Source: Prauserella endophytica (GTDB lineage: Bacteria > Actinomycetota > Actinomycetes > Mycobacteriales > Pseudonocardiaceae). Taken from it: 64,000 nucleotides of DNA. Position 1 is the stretch's first letter. Every line of letters begins with the position of its first letter. The notes beneath the pieces are model-generated. The model was not told the DNA's origin and ran no database searches. It saw nothing but the letters and a program-made list of their open reading frames with translations. The stretch lies in NCBI RefSeq assembly GCF_005146945.1, contig NZ_SWMS01000010.1, forward strand, positions 186,001 to 250,000, in the 5' to 3' direction. Shown here piece after piece: positions 60,010 through 64,000 of this stretch. The translations under genes and the position numbers were made by a program.

Positions 60010-61458
60010 ATGACGCAAACCGGTGGCCCGAAGCGAGATCAGCCGACCCTGCCGAGCAAGTACCTGCCGCCGGTCGAGCTCAGGGACCTGCCGGAACCGG
60101 TACGCCTGCGCAAGATCACCGGTGCCAGCGTGATCATCCTCGCCACGGCCATCGGGTCGGGGGAAATGATCCTCTGGCCCTACATCACCTCCCAGGTCGG
60201 CTTCACGTTCATGTGGGCCGCGGTGGTGGGCTTCGGCATCCAGTTCTTCCTGAACATGGAGATCGAGCGCTACACCCTGGCCACAGGGGAGTCGGCCATC
60301 ACCGGCTTCGCGCGGCTCTGGAAACCGTGGTGGTGGCTGTTCATCCTGTTCGCGCTGTTCCAGAACTTCTGGCCGGGCTGGGCGACCGGCGCCGCCACGG
60401 CGGCGTCGTTCGTGTTCGACCTCGGCGAGGACGCGCCGATCGTGCCGATCACGATCGCGGCACTGGCCGCCATCGGCATCACGCTCACCCTGTCACCGGT
60501 CGTCTACCAGTGGGTGGAGAAGATCCAGGGCGTCCTGGTGGGCCTGATCATGCTGTTCGTGATCGTCGCGGTTCCGGCCGCCACGACGACCGACGCGTGG
60601 GGATCGCTCGTCACCGAGGGCATCGGCGACATCGGTTTCCCGATCGGGCACGAGGGCCTCAGCGTCGCGTTGCTGCTCGGCGCTCTCGCCTTCGCCGGCG
60701 CGGGCGGTGCCAACAACCTCGTGCAGAGCAACTACATCCGCGACAAGGGTATGGGCATGGGCCAGCACATGCCGCGGATCGTCTCGCCGCTCACCGGCCA
60801 CGAGGAGGCCCGCCCCTCGCTGGGCTACGTCTTCCCGACCGACACCGAGAACATGCGCCGCTGGCGCGGCTGGTGGAAGGTCGCCAACTGGGAGCAGTTC
60901 ATCACGTTCTTCCTCATCGGCGTCGTGAGCCTCGTGGTGCTCTCGGTGCTGGCCTACTCGACCCTGCCGGTCGGCACGGTCGACGAGGAGGACCTGGCCT
61001 TCCTTCTCCTCGAGGGCGAGACCCTGCAGGACACCGTCGCGCCGTGGTTCGGCACCGCGTTCTGGTGCGCCGCGGTGTTCGCCCTGTTCTCCACGAACCT
61101 CGGCATCATCGACTACACCTGCCGGCTGATCGCCGACCAGCTCAAGATCAACGCTTTGAAGGACAGCACGTTCTGGTCGGAGAGCAAGATCTACGCCGCG
61201 TTCGTGTGGCTGATGATCGTGGTCGGCTCCGTGATCCTGATGTCGGGGGTGGACCAGCCGTTCCTGCTCGTCGTGATCTCGTCGTCGATCGCGGGCGTGC
61301 AGATGTTCATCTACTCGGGCCTGCTGATGCTGTTGAACCGCAAGGCGCTGCCGAAGCCGATCCGCACGGGATGGGTGCGGATGGCCGTCCTGGCGGTGTC
61401 CTTCGTGTTCTTCGGCTTCCTGTCCGTGCTGCTCGTCATCGACAACCTCGGGCTGTGA
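60010..61458 (+). CDS. NRAMP-related membrane transporter lacking the canonical metal motif
   Basis: A 482-residue protein of the NRAMP superfamily with about 11 membrane helices. Helix 1 contains ATAIGSGEMILWP where metal-transporting NRAMPs have DPGN, and the helix 6 region reads AGAGGANNLVQSNYIRDKG in place of the AxxMPH type motif. The typical metal-binding Asp, Asn and Met are therefore missing, so manganese transport is doubtful. Large cytoplasmic and periplasmic loops carry many acidic residues. It could carry magnesium, as NRAMP-related magnesium transporters do, or an amine. A small membrane ORF follows 3 nt after its stop. Confidence 0.87.
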   Translation: MTQTGGPKRDQPTLPSKYLPPVELRDLPEPVRLRKITGASVIILATAIGSGEMILWPYITSQVGFTFMWAAVVGFGIQFFLNMEIERYTLATGESAITGFARLWKPWWWLFILFALFQNFWPGWATGAATAASFVFDLGEDAPIVPITIAALAAIGITLTLSPVVYQWVEKIQGVLVGLIMLFVIVAVPAATTTDAWGSLVTEGIGDIGFPIGHEGLSVALLLGALAFAGAGGANNLVQSNYIRDKGMGMGQHMPRIVSPLTGHEEARPSLGYVFPTDTENMRRWRGWWKVANWEQFITFFLIGVVSLVVLSVLAYSTLPVGTVDEEDLAFLLLEGETLQDTVAPWFGTAFWCAAVFALFSTNLGIIDYTCRLIADQLKINALKDSTFWSESKIYAAFVWLMIVVGSVILMSGVDQPFLLVVISSSIAGVQMFIYSGLLMLLNRKALPKPIRTGWVRMAVLAVSFVFFGFLSVLLVIDNLGL

Positions 61459-61461
61459 CCG

Positions 61462-61551
61462 GTGCTGAAACAACTGTGGCTGCGCGTGCTCGTGGGGCTG
61501 ACGATCTGGCTCATCCTCATCGGCCTGATGTGGGCGGTCGGGATCCTCTGA
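61462..61551 (+). CDS. 29-residue membrane miniprotein after the NRAMP-related gene
   Basis: GTG 61462 starts VLKQLWLRVLVGLTIWLILI and continues through GLMWAVGIL to TGA 61549-61551. One hydrophobic helix of about 20 residues fills most of it, with Lys-Gln and Arg at the N-terminal, cytoplasmic side. It lies 3 nt after the transporter TGA and in the same frame, with almost no room for a ribosome site, so coupling or UGA readthrough would be needed. Small accessory helices are known for some transporters; a subunit of this transporter is inferred. Confidence 0.6.
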   Translation: MLKQLWLRVLVGLTIWLILIGLMWAVGIL

Positions 61552-61555
61552 CCGG

Positions 61556-62572
61556 TCAGTCCAGCGACGCGGGCAGCCCGAAGGCGGCGAGGTGCTCCGC
61601 GCCGATGAACGTCGTCAGCTCGGTGATCCGCTCACCGCGCAGGGCCAGCACCGTGATCGACCAGCCCGCGTGCCTGCCCAGCGCGTCGTCCCAGAGGTAG
61701 GCCCCAACGGCGGGCTGGCCGTTCGCGCTCGTGGGCAGGTGCCGCCAGCTGCCGCAACTGCCCAGCGGCACCCGCGTCGCGAAGTCCGTCACCGGGCCCA
61801 GGCCGCGGTACCAGTGCGGCAGCGGCGGCATCGACCACGTGACGTCCTCGGTGAGCAGCGCGAGCAGCGCGTCGGCGTCGCCCCGTTCGAGCGCGGTCGT
61901 GTAGCCGGTGACGATCTCCCGCACCCTGGCGTCGCCGAGCGAGCGCAGCGTCCGCTGCTGCGTCACGTCCGGCACCTTCTCGGCGACGATCTTCCTCGCC
62001 CGCTGCAGCGCGCTGTTGACCGACGCGGTGCTCGTCCGCATCACCTCGGCGATCTCCGCGGCCGAGAAGCCGAGCACCTCGAACAGCAGCAGCGCGGCCC
62101 GCTGGTTGCCGGGCAGGTGCTGGCACGCGGCCACGAACGCGAGCTCCACGGCCTCCCGCTGCTCGTAGGCCGACTGCGGGCCGAGCGTGCCCTCGGCGAG
62201 TGCCGTGTCGGGGTAGGGGCCGAGCCACGCGACGTCGGTGCGGGGAGCGTCACCGGTCACGGCGTGTTCGCTGGCGGGGCCGAGGTCCACCGGCAGCGCG
62301 CGCCTGCCGCGGCTCGCCACCGTGTCCAGGCAGGTGCGGGTGGCCACCGTGTAGAGCCACGACCGCAGCGAGCTGCGCCCCTCGAACCGGGCGAGGCCCT
62401 TCCACGCCCGCAACAGCGCGTCCTGCAACGCGTCGTCGGCGTCGTGCACCGAGCCGAGCATGCGGTAGCAGTGCGCGTGCAGCTCCGGGCGCAACGGCTC
62501 CACCAGCCGCGTGAAGGCCGCGTCGTCCCCCTCGCGCGCGCTGGCGAGATCCGACTCGGAAATCTGGGTCAC
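61556..62572 (-). CDS. ECF sigma factor, SigG-like, with C-terminal SnoaL domain
   Basis: A 338-residue sigma factor. Region 2 is HCYRMLGSVHDADDALQDALLRAWKGL and region 4 is LPGNQRAALLLFEVLGFSAAEIAEVMRTSTASVNSALQRARK. Between them is a longer linker than in minimal ECFs, and the last 110 residues form a SnoaL/NTF2-like domain (IVTGYTTALERGDADALLALLTEDVTW). This matches the SigG/TIGR02960 group, in which the SnoaL domain is thought to act in place of an anti-sigma factor. GTG 62572 is chosen. It is divergent from an alpha/beta hydrolase gene, its likely target. Confidence 0.9.
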   Translation of the reverse strand: MTQISESDLASAREGDDAAFTRLVEPLRPELHAHCYRMLGSVHDADDALQDALLRAWKGLARFEGRSSLRSWLYTVATRTCLDTVASRGRRALPVDLGPASEHAVTGDAPRTDVAWLGPYPDTALAEGTLGPQSAYEQREAVELAFVAACQHLPGNQRAALLLFEVLGFSAAEIAEVMRTSTASVNSALQRARKIVAEKVPDVTQQRTLRSLGDARVREIVTGYTTALERGDADALLALLTEDVTWSMPPLPHWYRGLGPVTDFATRVPLGSCGSWRHLPTSANGQPAVGAYLWDDALGRHAGWSITVLALRGERITELTTFIGAEHLAAFGLPASLD

Positions 62573-62648
62573 GAGCGATGATTCTGCCCCATCGCGGCAG
62601 TCACGTACGTCGACAACGCATTTTCCCGCTCCACGGGGAGGACCACTG

Positions 62649-63479
62649 ATGAACCAGACCACCGCTTCAGTCACCACCGGCACGCTGCGGGTTCCCGACG
62701 CCACGCTGTACTACGAGGTGCGGGGCAGCGGTCCCGTCGTCGTGCTCGTCGGCGCGCCGATGGACGCGCGCTCGTTCGAGCCGCTGGCCGACCTGCTCGC
62801 CGCCGACCACACCGTGCTCACCACAGACCCGAGGGGCATCAACCGCAGCAAGGTCGATGATCCCGGCCGCGATTCCACCCCCGAGCAGCGCGCCGACGAC
62901 CTGTCCCGCCTGCTCACCCACCTCGGCGCCGGGCCGGCCGCTGTGCTCGGTTCCAGCGGCGGAGCCGTCAGCGTGCTGGCCCTCGCGCAGGCCCACCCCG
63001 AGCAGGTGCACACCGTCATCGCCCACGAGCCGCCACTGGACGAGCTGCTCGCGGACCGCGAGGAGCTGCGAGAGCGCACCGAGGACATCATCGCCACCTA
63101 CCTCGCCGGTGACGCGCTCGGCGCGGGACGGAAGTTCCTCGCCGTCGCCAACATCCACCTTCCCGACGAGGTCGTCGAGCACATGTTCGGCGGCGAACAG
63201 GGTCCGCAGGACGCCGCCGACGCCCACTTCCAGTACGCGCACATGCTTCGCCCCACCACCCGCTGGGTGCCGGACTTCGATCGCCTGCGCTCGGGCTCGC
63301 CGAGGATCGTCGTGGGCATCGGCGAGGAGTCCGGCGGCCAGCTCTGCGAGCGCACCTCCCTCGCGCTCGCCGACGGTCTCGGCATCGCGCCGACCCGGTT
63401 CCCCGGCGACCACGTCGGCTTCGCCGAGGACCCCGGCGCTTTCGACACGCGCCTGCGCGCCGTGCTGCGCGGTGACTGA
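62649..63479 (+). CDS. Alpha/beta hydrolase
   Basis: A 276-residue alpha/beta hydrolase. The oxyanion motif is VVVLVGAPMDARSFEPLADLLA, the second strand has TTDPRGINRS, the nucleophile elbow GSSGGAVS (serine at about 102) and the late His in FPGDHVGFAEDPGAF. Similar proteins of this layout act as esterases or lactonases. ATG 62649 follows GGGAGG. It is divergent from the SigG-like gene across 77 nt, so it may be under that sigma factor. No substrate clue. Confidence 0.9.
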   Translation: MNQTTASVTTGTLRVPDATLYYEVRGSGPVVVLVGAPMDARSFEPLADLLAADHTVLTTDPRGINRSKVDDPGRDSTPEQRADDLSRLLTHLGAGPAAVLGSSGGAVSVLALAQAHPEQVHTVIAHEPPLDELLADREELRERTEDIIATYLAGDALGAGRKFLAVANIHLPDEVVEHMFGGEQGPQDAADAHFQYAHMLRPTTRWVPDFDRLRSGSPRIVVGIGEESGGQLCERTSLALADGLGIAPTRFPGDHVGFAEDPGAFDTRLRAVLRGD

Positions 63480-63568
63480 GAGAATTGAGAAACCCGGCTC
63501 GACCGGCTCGTAACGCCTTCGCCCCTGCGCGCGACTATGGGCGGAGTCGGGTTCGTCCGGGAGTGGTC

Positions 63569-64000
63569 ATGGCTGCGATACACCGGGGCAAGTGGGCCGC
63601 CGAGATCGAAGGGGACTTCGTGGTGTTCCTCATCGGCGCCCGCGTGAGCCCGCGGCATCCCCTCGCGTGGTTCCGCGACCTCGGCGGCCGCCGGGGGATG
63701 CGGCACATGCTTGACCAGCTCATGGCGGATCCCGACAGTGGCCTGCTCGGCTACGTCATGGGGATGCCGGTGATCGTGCAGTACTGGCGCAGCTTCGACC
63801 AGCTTGAGGCGTTCGCCGCCGACACCGCCGCGGCTCACCCCGCCGCAGCCAGGACCTACTGGCAGCGGGTGAGCCGCCACGGCCACGGTGCCGGCATCTG
63901 GCACGAGACCTATCTCGTGAAGGCGGGCGAGTACGAGACCGTCTACGGCAACATGCCGTCGTTCGGTCTCGGCGCCGCGCGCGGAAGCACTCTGCGGCGG
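63569..64000 (+). CDS. DUF4188 domain protein (3' end outside window)
   Basis: The open frame runs from ATG 63569 to the window edge, 144 codons so far, with no stop. It reads AAIHRGKWAAEIEGDFVVFLIGARVSPRHPLAWFRDLGG, LMADPDSGLLGYVMGMPVIVQYWRSFDQLEAFA and WHETYLVKAGEYETVYGNMP, the usual blocks of DUF4188, a heme-degrading monooxygenase-like (dimeric alpha+beta barrel) family. Phenylacetaldoxime dehydratase relatives bind heme. The ribosome site is GGGAGT. Complete proteins have about 160 residues, so only the tail is missing. Confidence 0.85.
   Translation, partial: MAAIHRGKWAAEIEGDFVVFLIGARVSPRHPLAWFRDLGGRRGMRHMLDQLMADPDSGLLGYVMGMPVIVQYWRSFDQLEAFAADTAAAHPAAARTYWQRVSRHGHGAGIWHETYLVKAGEYETVYGNMPSFGLGAARGSTLRR

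Overview
The window is very GC-rich, uses many GTG and TTG starts, and is packed with actinobacterial families: a furA-katG operon with a mycobacterial-type promoter, an F420/deazaflavin-type nitroreductase, WYL and ANTAR regulators, a SigG-like sigma factor, RraA, MMPL and DUF4188. The best fit is a chromosome segment from a filamentous or nocardioform actinomycete, probably of the Amycolatopsis/Pseudonocardiaceae type. The genus is an inference from gene content, not from a search. I see no rRNA, tRNA or CRISPR array.

Region 1 (1-7346) is a tightly coupled plus-strand operon: SMP-30-type lactonase (5' end cut), MhpA-type FAD hydroxylase, acyl-CoA ligase, SCP2-type thiolase, gamma-resorcylate-decarboxylase-type amidohydrolase and an aromatic-acid MFS importer. 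Together they look like an uptake and degradation route for a phenolic or aromatic acid. It ends in a graveyard (7.4-10.0 kb) holding an IS3 transposase remnant, a tyrosine-recombinase remnant, an SDR remnant and a flavin-monooxygenase scrap, with one intact metallo-beta-lactamase-fold gene among them.

Region 2 (10-28 kb) holds redox and stress genes and small regulator-target pairs: DDN-like and DHFR-like reductases, a WYL regulator beside a VOC gene, furA-katG, and three TetR systems. Each TetR system has a visible pair of inverted-repeat operators (18.0, 21.15 and 25.49 kb), next to an alpha/beta hydrolase, an SDR operon and a secreted GH1 glucosidase respectively. rraA, an MFS exporter and a GCS2-family ligase follow. 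Aldo/keto reductase and nitronate monooxygenase pseudogenes lie here.

Region 3 (28-38 kb) has a membrane kinase with a degenerate catalytic core, a methyltransferase, a winged-helix/alpha-beta-hydrolase fusion, an MMPL transporter, remnants of a sugar-acid kinase/aldolase (OtnK/OtnC-like) pair, an APH(3'')-type phosphotransferase and membrane proteins.

Region 4 (38-45 kb) is a probable organic-acid module: LysR, class III CoA-transferase, GntP permease and GntR on the minus strand, divergent from an MHS symporter and an LLM flavin oxidoreductase. Region 5 (45-51 kb) is a signalling block: GAF-PP2C phosphatase, a stand-alone CarH-like B12-binding protein, a MerR regulator with an altered B12-type domain, an SDR-like protein, a CPBP protease and a GAF-ANTAR protein.

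Region 6 (51-64 kb) contains oxidoreductases, a LysE exporter beside an AraC regulator, an ABC-F gene with a leader that looks like a ribosome-mediated attenuator (short upstream ORF plus hairpin), a TIMP-like secreted protein, a DinB-like protein, an NRAMP-related transporter followed after 3 nt by a 29-residue membrane miniprotein, a SigG-type sigma factor divergent from an alpha/beta hydrolase, and the start of a DUF4188 gene.
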